Made by a program: the position numbers and the translations under genes. From contig NZ_JANUQM010000008.1 of the NCBI RefSeq assembly GCF_030386795.1, positions 248,001-312,000 on the forward strand: DNA of 64,000 nt. The letters are read 5' to 3'. This stretch comes from Streptomyces sp. S.PNR 29 (GTDB lineage Bacteria; Actinomycetota; Actinomycetes; Streptomycetales; Streptomycetaceae). A model generated the notes under the pieces. It saw only the letters and a program-made list of their open reading frames with translations. It was not told where the DNA came from and made no database searches. Shown one piece after another: positions 1 through 7,937 of this stretch (position 1 is the stretch's first letter; each line of letters begins with the position of its first letter).

Positions 1-82
1 TCCCGCAGCCCGTGACGGCCGCCTGATCTCCGCGTAGGCCCCGCGCCGCATCGAAGCCTCGTCCCGGGGCACCCCGAACCAG

Positions 83-904
83 ATGGGTGCTCTTCTCGCA
101 CTGGCCTCGGCCGTCTGCTATGGCATCGTCGACTTCGCCGGCGGACTGCTGTCCAGACGAGCCCACTTCGTCACCATCACCTTTCTCGGCCAGGTGGGCG
201 GGCTGCTGCTCGCCTGTCTGGCCGCACTTCTCTTACCCACCGATTCCGTACGCCTGTCCGACCTGCTGTGGGGAGCGCTGTCCGGCGCCGGAAGCGGCAC
301 GGCGATGCACTTCCTCAACCGCGGGCTGAGCCGCGGCGCGATGAGCGTGGTCGTACCGGTGAGCGCCGTCACCGGCGTCGCGCTGTCCGTGCTGTGCGGT
401 GTCCTCCTCGGCGATCGTCCCGACGCGGTCGCCTGGGCGGGCATCGTCGTCACGGTGCCCGCGCTCTGGCTCGTCTCCGGCGGCGCGGCCGGAGACGGCC
501 AGGCGGTGGCCGACGGCCTGCTCGCCAGCGCGGGCGTCGCGGTCCAGTACCTCGCCCTCGGCCAGGCCGACCCCGCGAGCGGCCTGTGGCCCGTCGCGGC
601 GGGCCGCGTCGCCGCCGTACTCCTGCTGCTGCCGGCCGCGGCACGGCATGCCCCGCAGCTTCGGCTGCCGCCCGCGCGATGCGCCCAGGCACTGCTCGTC
701 GGGGCGGGCGCCGCGCTCGGCCTGATCCTGTACCTGCTCGCCGCCCAGCGGCAGTTGCTCGCGATCGCCGTGGTGCTCGCCTCCCTCTACCCGGCCCTTC
801 CCGTCGTCCTCGGCCTCGCCCTCCTGCACGAGCGGGTCACCCGGCGGCAGGCGGTGGGACTGGTCGGGGCGGCGGTGGCCACCGTGCTGCTGACGCTGGG
901 CTGA
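83..904 (+). CDS. EamA/DMT-family membrane transporter
   Basis: This is a very hydrophobic 273-residue protein with about ten predicted membrane segments in two similar halves, the layout of drug/metabolite transporters of the EamA type. The first half begins near residue 5 (LASAVCYGIVDFAGGLLSRR). The second half ends in a segment of the kind seen at the C-terminus of EamA repeats (LASLYPALPVVLGLALLHER, then TRRQAVGLVGAAVATVLL). The substrate cannot be read from the sequence. No clear Shine-Dalgarno precedes the ATG, so the start is only moderately supported. A possible end of an upstream gene (PQPVTAA, stop at 24-26) lies just before it. It is convergent with the protease gene, with a 4-nt gap. 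Confidence 0.85.
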   Translation: MGALLALASAVCYGIVDFAGGLLSRRAHFVTITFLGQVGGLLLACLAALLLPTDSVRLSDLLWGALSGAGSGTAMHFLNRGLSRGAMSVVVPVSAVTGVALSVLCGVLLGDRPDAVAWAGIVVTVPALWLVSGGAAGDGQAVADGLLASAGVAVQYLALGQADPASGLWPVAAGRVAAVLLLLPAAARHAPQLRLPPARCAQALLVGAGAALGLILYLLAAQRQLLAIAVVLASLYPALPVVLGLALLHERVTRRQAVGLVGAAVATVLLTLG

Positions 905-908
905 CGGG

Positions 909-2270
909 TCAGCCCCACATGGCCGAGTAGCGCCGCTGGTACGCCTTGCGGTCCTGCTCCGCGCGGATGTACCGGGTGGCCGCCAGCGCGACCAGGCTGC
1001 CCGCGATCACCAGCAGACCGGGACCGATGTTCTTGGGGTCCGTGAGCCGGGACAGCAGCGTCGCCGCGTCCGCGCCGGTGATCGGTGCCGACGACCCCGG
1101 CGAGGCGTCTCCCGGGGCGGCGGCGCCGTCCGCGGCCGACGAGGACGGCGCCGGCGAGGCTCCCCCGGGCTGCCCCGACACGATCAGCCGTACGCCGAGC
1201 GAGGCCATCGCCTTCGTCACCGGCTGGAAGAAGGTCGTACCGCCCGAGGTGCAGTCTCCGCTCCCGCCCGACGTCACTCCGATCGCGACGCCCTCGGAGA
1301 ACAACGGGCCGCCGCTGTCGCCGGGTTCGGCGCACACGTTCGTCTCGATGAGGCCGCTGACGGTGCCCTCCGGGTAGTTCACCGTCGCGTTGAGGCCCGT
1401 CACCTCACCGTCGCGCAGACCGGTGGTGGCGCCGCTGCGGAAGACCCGCTGCCCGACGGTCGCCTCGCCCGCGCTGGTGATCCGCACCCCCTTGCCGTCG
1501 CCGACCGCCACCACGTCGGCGCCCTGGCCGGCGTTGCCGCTCGCGTACTTGACCAGGGAGTAGTCGTCGCCGGGGAAGCTACCGCTGACCGTCTCGCCGA
1601 TCTGCTGCCTGCCCCGGTTGTCCGCGAACCAGAGGGAGCCCTCGGGCCCGCAGTGACCGGCCGTGAGGATGAAGTCGCTGGTCCCGTCGGTCACGTTGAA
1701 CCCCGCCGAGCAGCGCCCGCCGGTGGACAGGATCGGCTGCGCCCCGTTCAGGCGTGTGGTGAAGGTGCCCTCGGTGCGCTCCATGCGGACGAAGCCGCCG
1801 ATGCCCTCCGCGACCTCGGTCAGCCGGGACCAGTCGGCCTTGGAGACGGTGCTGTCGCCGCGTACCACCACCTCGTTGGTCTTGTAGTCCACCATCCACG
1901 CCGTGCCGGCCACCCGGGGCGCCGAACGCAGCGTCGACGTGGCCGACTTCAGGTCGCGCATGCTGTGCTCGACGACCTTCGCCCTGGCGCCCGACCGACG
2001 GACCTCGGCGGCCGCCTCCTCGTCCGTGACGGCGACGACCGGCCGCCCGTCGGAGCCGACCCAGCTGCCCGCCGTACGGGAGGTGCCCAGCCGGGACACG
2101 AGGTCCGTGCCGGTGTCACCGGCCGCCTGCGCGGTCGTGCGCGGGGCGGTGGACGCGTCGGGGGGCTCGCTCGCCACCGCCCGGGTGACCATCGTCCCTC
2201 CCAGGAGGAGTCCGCCGACGGCCGCCAGCCGTGCCGCTCGCCGGACGATGCGTCGTCGTGCGTGCCTCAT
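909..2270 (-). CDS. Membrane-anchored S1-family serine protease
   Basis: This is a secreted chymotrypsin-fold protease of the alpha-lytic/streptogrisin group. A basic N-terminus and hydrophobic signal segment (AAVGGLLLGGTMV) are followed by a propeptide of about 140 residues. The protease domain holds the full triad: His in TAGHC, Asp in DDYSLVKY and Ser in GDSGGPL. A Cys in GGRCSAG and the Cys after the His are placed for a disulphide. Unlike free streptogrisins, the domain is followed by a Pro/Ser/Ala-rich linker, one membrane helix (GPGLLVIAGSLVALAATRYI) and a basic cytoplasmic tail. It should therefore stay on the membrane with its catalytic domain outside. The ATG at 2270 is chosen because GGGAG lies 7 nt upstream; a GTG eight codons earlier is possible. 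The target is unknown. Confidence 0.88.
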   Translation of the reverse strand: MRHARRRIVRRAARLAAVGGLLLGGTMVTRAVASEPPDASTAPRTTAQAAGDTGTDLVSRLGTSRTAGSWVGSDGRPVVAVTDEEAAAEVRRSGARAKVVEHSMRDLKSATSTLRSAPRVAGTAWMVDYKTNEVVVRGDSTVSKADWSRLTEVAEGIGGFVRMERTEGTFTTRLNGAQPILSTGGRCSAGFNVTDGTSDFILTAGHCGPEGSLWFADNRGRQQIGETVSGSFPGDDYSLVKYASGNAGQGADVVAVGDGKGVRITSAGEATVGQRVFRSGATTGLRDGEVTGLNATVNYPEGTVSGLIETNVCAEPGDSGGPLFSEGVAIGVTSGGSGDCTSGGTTFFQPVTKAMASLGVRLIVSGQPGGASPAPSSSAADGAAAPGDASPGSSAPITGADAATLLSRLTDPKNIGPGLLVIAGSLVALAATRYIRAEQDRKAYQRRYSAMWG

Positions 2271-2386
2271 GCATGCGCTCCCGAACCCGATCACGTGGCG
2301 TCAACTGCGCGGAGCCCTCCGCAAGTCGAGTGCCCTCCCTCCATACGTGGCCGGGGGCGCCCGTGTTCACCGAGCCGGTGATCTTC

Positions 2387-3217
2387 TCATCTCTTGCGGC
2401 CCACCCCGCCGTACAGCGCCACCTCGGGCGGCTCCTCCCCGTCGGGGCCCTCCGGGCGCCAGCGCGAGCAGGACACCACACGCGGCTCCAGGAGTTCCAG
2501 GCCGTCGAAGAACCGGCCGACGGCCTCGGCGGTACGCGGCGTCAGCTTCGGGTTGCCGTGCTCGTTCCAGTACCGGACGGCCGCGTCCACCTCGGACGTC
2601 CCCGGGCCGGTGACCGTGTGCGACAGCACGAGATGGCTGCCGGAGGGCAGCGCGTCCAGCAGCCGCCGCACGACGCCGTACGGATCCTCGTCGTCGCCGA
2701 TGAACATGACGACGCTGAGCAGCATCAGGGCGACGGGCTGCGTGAAGTCCAGGGTGTCGGCGGCGCGTTCCAGGATCGCGTCGACATCGCGCAGGTCCGC
2801 GTCGAGGTGGTCGGTGCGGCCCTCGGGCGTACTGGTGAGCAGGGCCCGGGCGTGGGCCAGGACGAGCGGGTCGTTGTCGACGTAGACCACCCGGGCGTCC
2901 GGTGCGACACGCTGTGCCACCTCGTGCGTGTTGTCGGCGGTGGGCAGCCCGGTACCTATGTCGAGGAACTGGCGGATGCCGACGTCGGCCGCGAGGTGGC
3001 GCACGGCGCGCCCCAGGAACAGGCGGTCGGCGCGGGCGTACTCGACGATGGCCGGGTGGAGTTCACGGATCCGGTCACCTGCCGCCCGGTCGACCTCGTA
3101 GTAGTCCCCGCCGCCGAGCCAGTAGTTCCATATCCTGGCCGCGGTCGGCTGCTGTGTGTTGATGCGTCTGCGCAGTGACGCGGCGACGTCTTCGGCGGCC
3201 GGCGGGTGCTCCGTCAC
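2387..3217 (-). CDS. DUF574-type SAM-dependent methyltransferase
   Basis: This 276-residue protein belongs to the actinobacterial family annotated as S-adenosyl methyltransferase (DUF574). Diagnostic segments are TAARIWNYWLGGGDYYEVDR near the N-terminus, the SAM-binding loop FLDIGTGLPTADNTHEVAQ, and VVYVDNDPLVLAHARALL, where the acidic residues contact SAM. The C-terminal motif is FFDGLELLEPRVV. The methyl acceptor is not known for this family. The GTG start has AGGAG 8 nt upstream. A paralogue with the same motifs lies at 44047-44865. It stands alone between the protease and the DUF3800 gene. Confidence 0.9.
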   Translation of the reverse strand: MTEHPPAAEDVAASLRRRINTQQPTAARIWNYWLGGGDYYEVDRAAGDRIRELHPAIVEYARADRLFLGRAVRHLAADVGIRQFLDIGTGLPTADNTHEVAQRVAPDARVVYVDNDPLVLAHARALLTSTPEGRTDHLDADLRDVDAILERAADTLDFTQPVALMLLSVVMFIGDDEDPYGVVRRLLDALPSGSHLVLSHTVTGPGTSEVDAAVRYWNEHGNPKLTPRTAEAVGRFFDGLELLEPRVVSCSRWRPEGPDGEEPPEVALYGGVGRKR

Positions 3218-3259
3218 GGGACGATCTCCTGGAGTGCCTGGTGGGGAGGGGGGGCGGCG

Positions 3260-4318
3260 TCAACGGGCAATGTAGCCCCTGAAGTTGATGTTTGCCGAGA
3301 GGGCTGCACCGTCCCCGTTCCGGGTCAGCAATGTCCAGCTCCGCTCGTCGCCCCACACGGACGCGGTCCCCACGTACGGGCGCAACAGCGCGGTGAGCAC
3401 CGGGTCGCCGCGCCCGTTGAGCTCATCGGAGGCGATCTTGCGGGCGATCCCGGCGAGGAAGTCGGCGAGCTGCACCCGCGGATCCTGCCGTGCGGCAACG
3501 AGCGTGAGCCCGCCGAAGCCGATCCCGCGCAGCCGGGCCGCCTCCTCGATCCAGGCGATGCGTTCCGGCGTCAGCATGTTCTGCCGGTCGTGCACCAGGC
3601 GGACGGTCCGTCCGCCCGCGCTCCAGTGCGCGGCCGTGGTCACGATGGCCGGTAGCAGCGGATTGAGGACGGGAATGAGGGCCGGGCCGTCCAGGACACG
3701 GGCGTCCAGGAGCCGGGCCCGGTAGGCGTCCGCCCGGGGCCGGACCGCGGCGAGCCGGTCCAGCCGCGCCGCCGCGTCCGTACCGGGATGCGCGCGGCGC
3801 AGGGCGTCGACCGTGCGGAAGAAGGCGTCGACGGGTTCCGCCGGCTCCCCGTCATACCTGATGCGCAGCAGCCGGTTGGCGGCCCTGAGAAACTCCCGCC
3901 ACCCGTCCTCCCCGAAGGCCCGCCGCCCTTCGCGGAACAGGGGGAGCGCCTCGGCCGGGTCGCCGAGCAGCAGGCCGACCACCCGGTCCACCACGAAGAA
4001 CGCCTTCTCGGTGAGGTGCACATGGGCGTGTCCGTGGATCGGGCCCGACGGTCCCAGCAGCCACTCCAGCACCGCCCGGTGCTTCTCCCGCAGCAGATGG
4101 TTCGCCTTGTACTCCTCCGCCGGCGAGCGGATCCGGTCCCGAATCTCCTGCACGGACCCCGCGGCGGACACCACGGGCAGCCGCACACTGGCGTGGGCGA
4201 ACACGTCGGTGTTCCCGCCGGTCAGATTCTCGCCGTCCGACCCCGACTCGTCGCAAGCGATCTCCAAGAGCGCGCCGGCCGGCGCTTCCCGCTCCCCGTC
4301 CTCGTGTTTCACGGTCAC
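3260..4318 (-). CDS. DUF3800-like protein
   Basis: This protein of about 352 residues opens with the acidic motif LLEIACDESGSDGEN. Near the C-terminus it carries RLVHDRQNML and then QLADFLAGIARKI. This DESG...QLAD(F/L)xAG pattern is the signature of DUF3800, a family predicted to have an RNase H-like fold with metal-binding carboxylates. Activity and substrate are unproven; relatives are often suspected of nuclease or phage-related roles. The reading frame stays open far upstream on this strand, but that stretch lies over the aminotransferase gene and reads as low-complexity antisense. The GTG at 4318 is therefore preferred, with a second GTG two codons later as an alternative. It is divergent from the aminotransferase, 24 nt away. 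Confidence 0.7.
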   Translation of the reverse strand: MTVKHEDGEREAPAGALLEIACDESGSDGENLTGGNTDVFAHASVRLPVVSAAGSVQEIRDRIRSPAEEYKANHLLREKHRAVLEWLLGPSGPIHGHAHVHLTEKAFFVVDRVVGLLLGDPAEALPLFREGRRAFGEDGWREFLRAANRLLRIRYDGEPAEPVDAFFRTVDALRRAHPGTDAAARLDRLAAVRPRADAYRARLLDARVLDGPALIPVLNPLLPAIVTTAAHWSAGGRTVRLVHDRQNMLTPERIAWIEEAARLRGIGFGGLTLVAARQDPRVQLADFLAGIARKIASDELNGRGDPVLTALLRPYVGTASVWGDERSWTLLTRNGDGAALSANINFRGYIAR

Positions 4319-4342
4319 ACCACGGCCCCCTATCTTGTGCCC

Positions 4343-5521
4343 ATGACCAGGATCCCGCACGAAACGTCCGGTGAACCGAATCCCCTCCGCGCTCTCACGC
4401 TCGACCAGCTCCGGTGCCGTACGAGTATGAAGTGGCGCACCTATCCCGAGGACGTGCTGCCGCTGTGGGTCGCCGAGATGGACGTGCCGCTCGCCGAGCC
4501 GATCGTGCGCGCCGTCACCGACGCGCTCGCCCGGGGCGACACCGGCTATCCCGTGGGGACCGCCTACGCCGAGGCGCTGGCGGACTTCGCGGAGAAGCGG
4601 TGGAGCTGGGACGGGCTCGCCGTGCAGCGCACCGCGATCGTGCCCGACGTGATGCTGGGTGTCGTCGAGATGCTCAAGCTGGTCACCGGACCGGGAGACA
4701 CGGTGGTCGTCAACTCGCCCGTGTATCCGCCCTTCTACCAGTTCGTGGAGCACATGGACCGGCAGGTGTTCGAGGCCCCGCTCGGCACGGAGGGGCGCAT
4801 CGACCTCGGCGGGCTGGAGGACGCCTTCCGGCGGGCGGTCGACGGACGGCGGCGGGCCGCCTACCTGCTGTGCAGCCCGCACAACCCGACCGGCACCGTG
4901 CACACCGCCGACGAGCTGGCCACGGTCGCCGTCCTCGCCGACCGGTACGGCGTGCGGGTCGTGGCCGACGAGATCCACGCCCCGCTCGTCGTCGGCGGTG
5001 TGGACTTCGTGCCCTACCTGAGCGTGCCGGGCGCCGGGAACGGCCTGTCCCTGATGTCGGCGTCGAAGGCGTGGAACCTGGCCGGACTCAAGGCCGCCCT
5101 GGCCATCGCCGGCCCCGAGGCTGCCGCGGACCTGGCCCGGCTGCCCGAAGAGGTCGGCCACGGCCCGAGTCACGTCGGCGTCATCGCCCACACCGCCGCC
5201 CTGCGCGACGGCACCGCCTGGCTGGACGCGCTGCTGGCCGGGCTCGACGACAACCGGCGCCTGCTCGGCGAGCTGCTGGCCGGGCACCTGCCCGGAATCG
5301 CCCACCGTCCCGGCGAGGCGACGTACCTGGCCTGGCTCGACTGCCGCGCGCTCGGCCTCGGCGACGACCCGGCGGAGGTGTTCCTGCGGCGCGGCCGGGT
5401 GGCCCTCAACTCCGGGGTCCCCTTCGGCACCGGCGGGGCCGGTCACGTACGCCTGAACCTGGCGACGTCGCCGGAAGTGGTCAGGGAGGCGGTGCGGCGG
5501 ATGGCGGCGGCGCTCGGCTGA
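4343..5521 (+). CDS. MalY/PatB-type PLP-dependent aminotransferase or C-S lyase
   Basis: This 392-residue fold-type I PLP enzyme contains MKWRTYPEDVLPLWVAEMDV, the N-terminal pattern of the MalY/PatB group (cystathionine beta-lyase-like). It also has LLCSPHNPTGTVH (PLP-binding Asn), VVADEIHAPLV (Asp for the pyridine nitrogen) and SASKAWNLAGLKAA (Schiff-base Lys). The C-terminal Arg that binds the carboxylate is in HVRLNLATSPEVV. A C-S lyase acting on cystathionine or a cysteine conjugate is the likeliest role; plain aminotransferase activity is possible. TATCTT lies 7 nt before the ATG and there is no Shine-Dalgarno, so the mRNA may be leaderless. It shares its short upstream region with the divergent DUF3800 gene. 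Confidence 0.9.
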   Translation: MTRIPHETSGEPNPLRALTLDQLRCRTSMKWRTYPEDVLPLWVAEMDVPLAEPIVRAVTDALARGDTGYPVGTAYAEALADFAEKRWSWDGLAVQRTAIVPDVMLGVVEMLKLVTGPGDTVVVNSPVYPPFYQFVEHMDRQVFEAPLGTEGRIDLGGLEDAFRRAVDGRRRAAYLLCSPHNPTGTVHTADELATVAVLADRYGVRVVADEIHAPLVVGGVDFVPYLSVPGAGNGLSLMSASKAWNLAGLKAALAIAGPEAAADLARLPEEVGHGPSHVGVIAHTAALRDGTAWLDALLAGLDDNRRLLGELLAGHLPGIAHRPGEATYLAWLDCRALGLGDDPAEVFLRRGRVALNSGVPFGTGGAGHVRLNLATSPEVVREAVRRMAAALG

Positions 5522-5572
5522 GGTGGGCACGGCCGGGGCACCACCCCGGCGAGGGGGCCTATGCTTCCCGCC

Positions 5573-5962
5573 ATGGACGACGCGTCGCTCGACCGGCTCG
5601 GCGCCGGCAAGTACCTGCTGCTCACCAGCCACCGCAGGAACGGCACCCCGGTCGCCACCCCCGTGTGGGCCGTGCGGGACGGGGACGCGCTCGGCGTATG
5701 GACGGCCGCCGACTCCTGGAAGGTGAAGCGGATCCGCAACCGCCCCGACGTCCTGGTCGGCCCCTGCGACCTGCGCGGCAACCCCACCGGCGAGCAGACA
5801 CCCGCGACCGCGGAGATCTGCGACGCCGCCACCACGGCCCGCTACCGGCGGCTCATCGCCCGCAAGTACGGCGTCCTCGGCCGCCTCACCCTCCTCGGCA
5901 GCCGGCTGCGCCGGGGCGAGCACGGCACCGTCGGGATACGCGTCACGCCGCCTCACGGGTAG
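5573..5962 (+). CDS. PPOX-class F420/flavin-dependent oxidoreductase
   Basis: This small protein of about 129 residues has the split beta-barrel of the pyridoxamine-phosphate-oxidase-like F420 family. Visible motifs are KYLLLTSHRRNGTPVATPVWAV, where the GTPVATPVW strand is typical, then WTAADSWKVKRIRNRPDVLVGPCD and the C-terminal ARYRRLIARKYG. These proteins bind F420 or FMN and reduce varied small molecules; the substrate cannot be read here. The ATG at 5573 follows a -10-like TATGCT by 7 nt and fits a leaderless start. An ATG four codons earlier is possible. Its stop codon overlaps a 12-bp palindrome that probably controls the next gene. Confidence 0.82.
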   Translation: MDDASLDRLGAGKYLLLTSHRRNGTPVATPVWAVRDGDALGVWTAADSWKVKRIRNRPDVLVGPCDLRGNPTGEQTPATAEICDAATTARYRRLIARKYGVLGRLTLLGSRLRRGEHGTVGIRVTPPHG

Positions 5963-5973
5963 CAAGCGCTTGC
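5962..5973. promoter_or_regulatory. LacI-like 12-bp palindrome GCAAGCGCTTGC
   Basis: This perfect 12-bp palindrome with an AAGCGCTT core sits 45 nt before the ATG of the Gfo/Idh/MocA gene. CG-centred palindromes of this kind are typical operators of LacI-family sugar regulators. No LacI gene is in the window, so the regulator would be encoded elsewhere. A related core (ACAAGCGCTTTC) lies at 21903-21914, upstream of the ABC importer operon. Confidence 0.5.
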
Positions 5974-6017
5974 CGTCCGGGGGAGTGGGCGGACGGCCGA
6001 CGGGAAAGGCCACCGTC

Positions 6018-7358
6018 ATGAGCCGAACACCCCCTCTGCGCGCAGCCATCGTCGGCACCGGGCACCGAGCCCAGATGTTCACCCGGGCGCTGGCCGAACG
6101 CCCCGGCCACCTCGTCGCCGCTCTCTGCGATCCCAGCCCCACCCGGATGGCCTTCCACAACGGCCTCCTCGCCCGGGCGGGTCAGCCGACCGCCGCCCAG
6201 TGGGAGCCCGAGCGCTTCGCCGACCTGCTCGTCACGGAGGACATCGACGAGGTCGTCGTCACCACCGTCGACGCGGAACACGACCGCTACATCGTCCCGG
6301 CGCTGACGGCGGGCTGCCGTGTCGTCACCGAGAAGCCGATGACCGTCGACGCGGACCGCTGCGCCCGCATCCTGGACACGGTCCGCGAGACCGGCAACTC
6401 CCTGACCGTCGCCTTCAACTACCGCTTCAACCCGGTGCACGAGAAGGTGCGCGCCCTGCTCGCCGACGGCGCGATCGGCGAGGTGCTGTCGGTGCACTTC
6501 GAGTGGCTGCTCGACGTACGGCACGGCGCGGACTACTTCCGCCGCTGGCACCGGGACAAGCATCACAGCGGCGGCCTGCTGGTGCACAAGTCCTCGCACC
6601 ACTTCGACCTGGTGAACTGGTGGCTCGGCGACGTACCGCAGGAGGCCTTCGGCTACGGACGGCTCGGCTTCTACGGCCGTGACGCGGGCGAACGGCACGG
6701 ACTGCGCCGGGAGTACGAGCGTGCGCACGGCGCCCCCGAGGCCGCCGACGACCCCTTCGCCCTGGACCTCGCGGCCAACGACGCCCTGCGCGCCCTCTAC
6801 CTCGACGCCGAGCGGGACGACGGCTACCTCCGCGACCGCAACGTGTTCGACGGGCCGATCACCATCGAGGACGACATGGCGGTGCTGGTGCGGTACTCGC
6901 GGGGCGCCACGATGACGTACCACCTGACCGCCTACTCCCCGTGGGAGGGCTACCGGGTGATGTTCAACGGCAGCGCCGGCCGCCTGGAACTGGAGGTCGA
7001 GGAGAACCGCTGGCAACCGCCGCACACCCGCATCGCCTCGGCTCGCGGCGCACTGCACGGCGACACGGTCGCCGAGCACGCGGGCGGCGCCCGGCTCACC
7101 CTGCGTCCGCTGTGGCAGCCACCGGCCGACGTCCCTCTCGCGGTCGACCACGAGGCCCACGGCGGCGGTGACCCGCGCATGCTCGACGCGCTCTTCGGCC
7201 CCGCCGACCCGACCCGGCCCACGGACACCGGCGCGGCCGCCCACCCGACGGCCACCGAACGCGACGGAGCGCTCGCCCTGGCCGTCGGCCTCGCCGCCAA
7301 CCGGAGTTTCGAGACGGGACGACCGGTCCGCACCGACGAGCTGATCCCGCCGGCCTAG
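6018..7358 (+). CDS. Gfo/Idh/MocA-family oxidoreductase
   Basis: This 446-residue NAD(P)-dependent sugar dehydrogenase homologue has an N-terminal Rossmann fold with a glycine motif (AAIVGTGHRAQMFTRAL). The catalytic-loop EKP is in VVTEKPMTVDADRC, and the C-terminal alpha/beta domain starts around residue 130 (LTVAFNYRFNPVHEKVR). HHFDLVNWWLGD supplies the His region common in these enzymes. The family oxidises or epimerises sugars, inositols and related polyols, but the exact substrate is not readable. The ATG is preceded by GGGAAAGG about 10 nt upstream. The palindrome upstream suggests control by a sugar-responsive LacI-type repressor. Confidence 0.87.
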   Translation: MSRTPPLRAAIVGTGHRAQMFTRALAERPGHLVAALCDPSPTRMAFHNGLLARAGQPTAAQWEPERFADLLVTEDIDEVVVTTVDAEHDRYIVPALTAGCRVVTEKPMTVDADRCARILDTVRETGNSLTVAFNYRFNPVHEKVRALLADGAIGEVLSVHFEWLLDVRHGADYFRRWHRDKHHSGGLLVHKSSHHFDLVNWWLGDVPQEAFGYGRLGFYGRDAGERHGLRREYERAHGAPEAADDPFALDLAANDALRALYLDAERDDGYLRDRNVFDGPITIEDDMAVLVRYSRGATMTYHLTAYSPWEGYRVMFNGSAGRLELEVEENRWQPPHTRIASARGALHGDTVAEHAGGARLTLRPLWQPPADVPLAVDHEAHGGGDPRMLDALFGPADPTRPTDTGAAAHPTATERDGALALAVGLAANRSFETGRPVRTDELIPPA

Positions 7359-7363
7359 GACCG

Positions 7364-7777
7364 TCAGGTCCAGGCCCGGTACGGTTCGTCGACCAGCTGG
7401 AAGACCGGCTCGCCCCGCACCGGGTCCTTGGCGGTCGACAGGCGCACCCGGTCCCCGCTGTGGATGCCGATGGGCGGTCCCATGACCCGCCCGCGGACGA
7501 CGAAGCCCTCGGCCATCTCGACCAGTGACACGTTGCGCGCGGCGGGGCTGTTGCGGTGCACCACCGTGGAGTGGCGCACCGTGCCCGTGCCCTGGCTGCG
7601 CTCCGTCCTCAGGTCGCTGCCCCGGCACACCGGACACAGCAGCCGGTGGTACATGGCGGTGCCGCACCAGGTGCAGCGCTGGAAGAGGATGGCCTCCGTG
7701 TCCGCGGCCTTGGGTTCGAGCACGCCCGACGCGGAGCCGGCTGCCTGCTGAGCGACGCTTCCTGAGTGGTGGTACAC
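7364..7777 (-). CDS. Zn-ribbon OB-fold (DUF35) protein
   Basis: This protein of about 137 residues has an N-terminal rubredoxin-like zinc ribbon (FQRCTWCGTAMYHRLLCPVCRG, four Cys as CxxC...CxxC) and a C-terminal OB-fold strand set (HRNSPAARNVSLVEMAEGFVVRGRVMG). That is the DUF35/OB_aCoA layout. Such proteins act as accessory subunits of thiolase-like or ChsH-type enzymes and bind acyl-CoA, but no thiolase is adjacent here. The GTG at 7777 is chosen because GGGAG lies 8 nt upstream; a GTG at 7795 is an alternative. It is transcribed towards the MocA gene and ends 5 nt from it. The same operator found at the TetR gene lies about 100 nt upstream, so it is probably a TetR target. Confidence 0.8.
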   Translation of the reverse strand: MYHHSGSVAQQAAGSASGVLEPKAADTEAILFQRCTWCGTAMYHRLLCPVCRGSDLRTERSQGTGTVRHSTVVHRNSPAARNVSLVEMAEGFVVRGRVMGPPIGIHSGDRVRLSTAKDPVRGEPVFQLVDEPYRAWT

Positions 7778-7824
7778 GCTGTCAACTCCCTGCACTCGGC
7801 CGGAATCCCGCGTGCGCGGTCAGC

Positions 7825-7865
7825 CGTGCACGCGCGTGCACGGTTCGCCGTGCCGCCGTGCACGG
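7825..7865. repeat. Three CGTGCACG palindromes in the OB-fold gene leader
   Basis: The 8-bp palindrome CGTGCACG occurs at 7825-7832 and 7835-7842, and inside CCGTGCACGG at 7856-7865. All three lie between the start of the OB-fold gene and the TetR-type operator. They could be a second regulator's binding cluster or pair with one another as RNA. No known consensus is assigned. Confidence 0.4.
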
Positions 7866-7875
7866 CGACAGCGTA

Positions 7876-7890
7876 TGGCACTCAGTGCCA
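7876..7890. promoter_or_regulatory. TetR-type operator TGGCACTCAGTGCCA (copy 1)
   Basis: This is a perfect 7-bp inverted repeat around one central base, upstream of the OB-fold gene. Thirteen of its bases (TGGCACTCAGTGC) recur at 8704-8716, directly upstream of the TetR regulator gene. Sharing of a palindrome by the regulator's own promoter and a neighbour is the usual sign of an autoregulated TetR operator. Confidence 0.65.
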
Positions 7891-7937
7891 CGGGTAAAGG
7901 GTGAGGCGGCACTCCGTACCCTCGATTTCCGTGTGGC

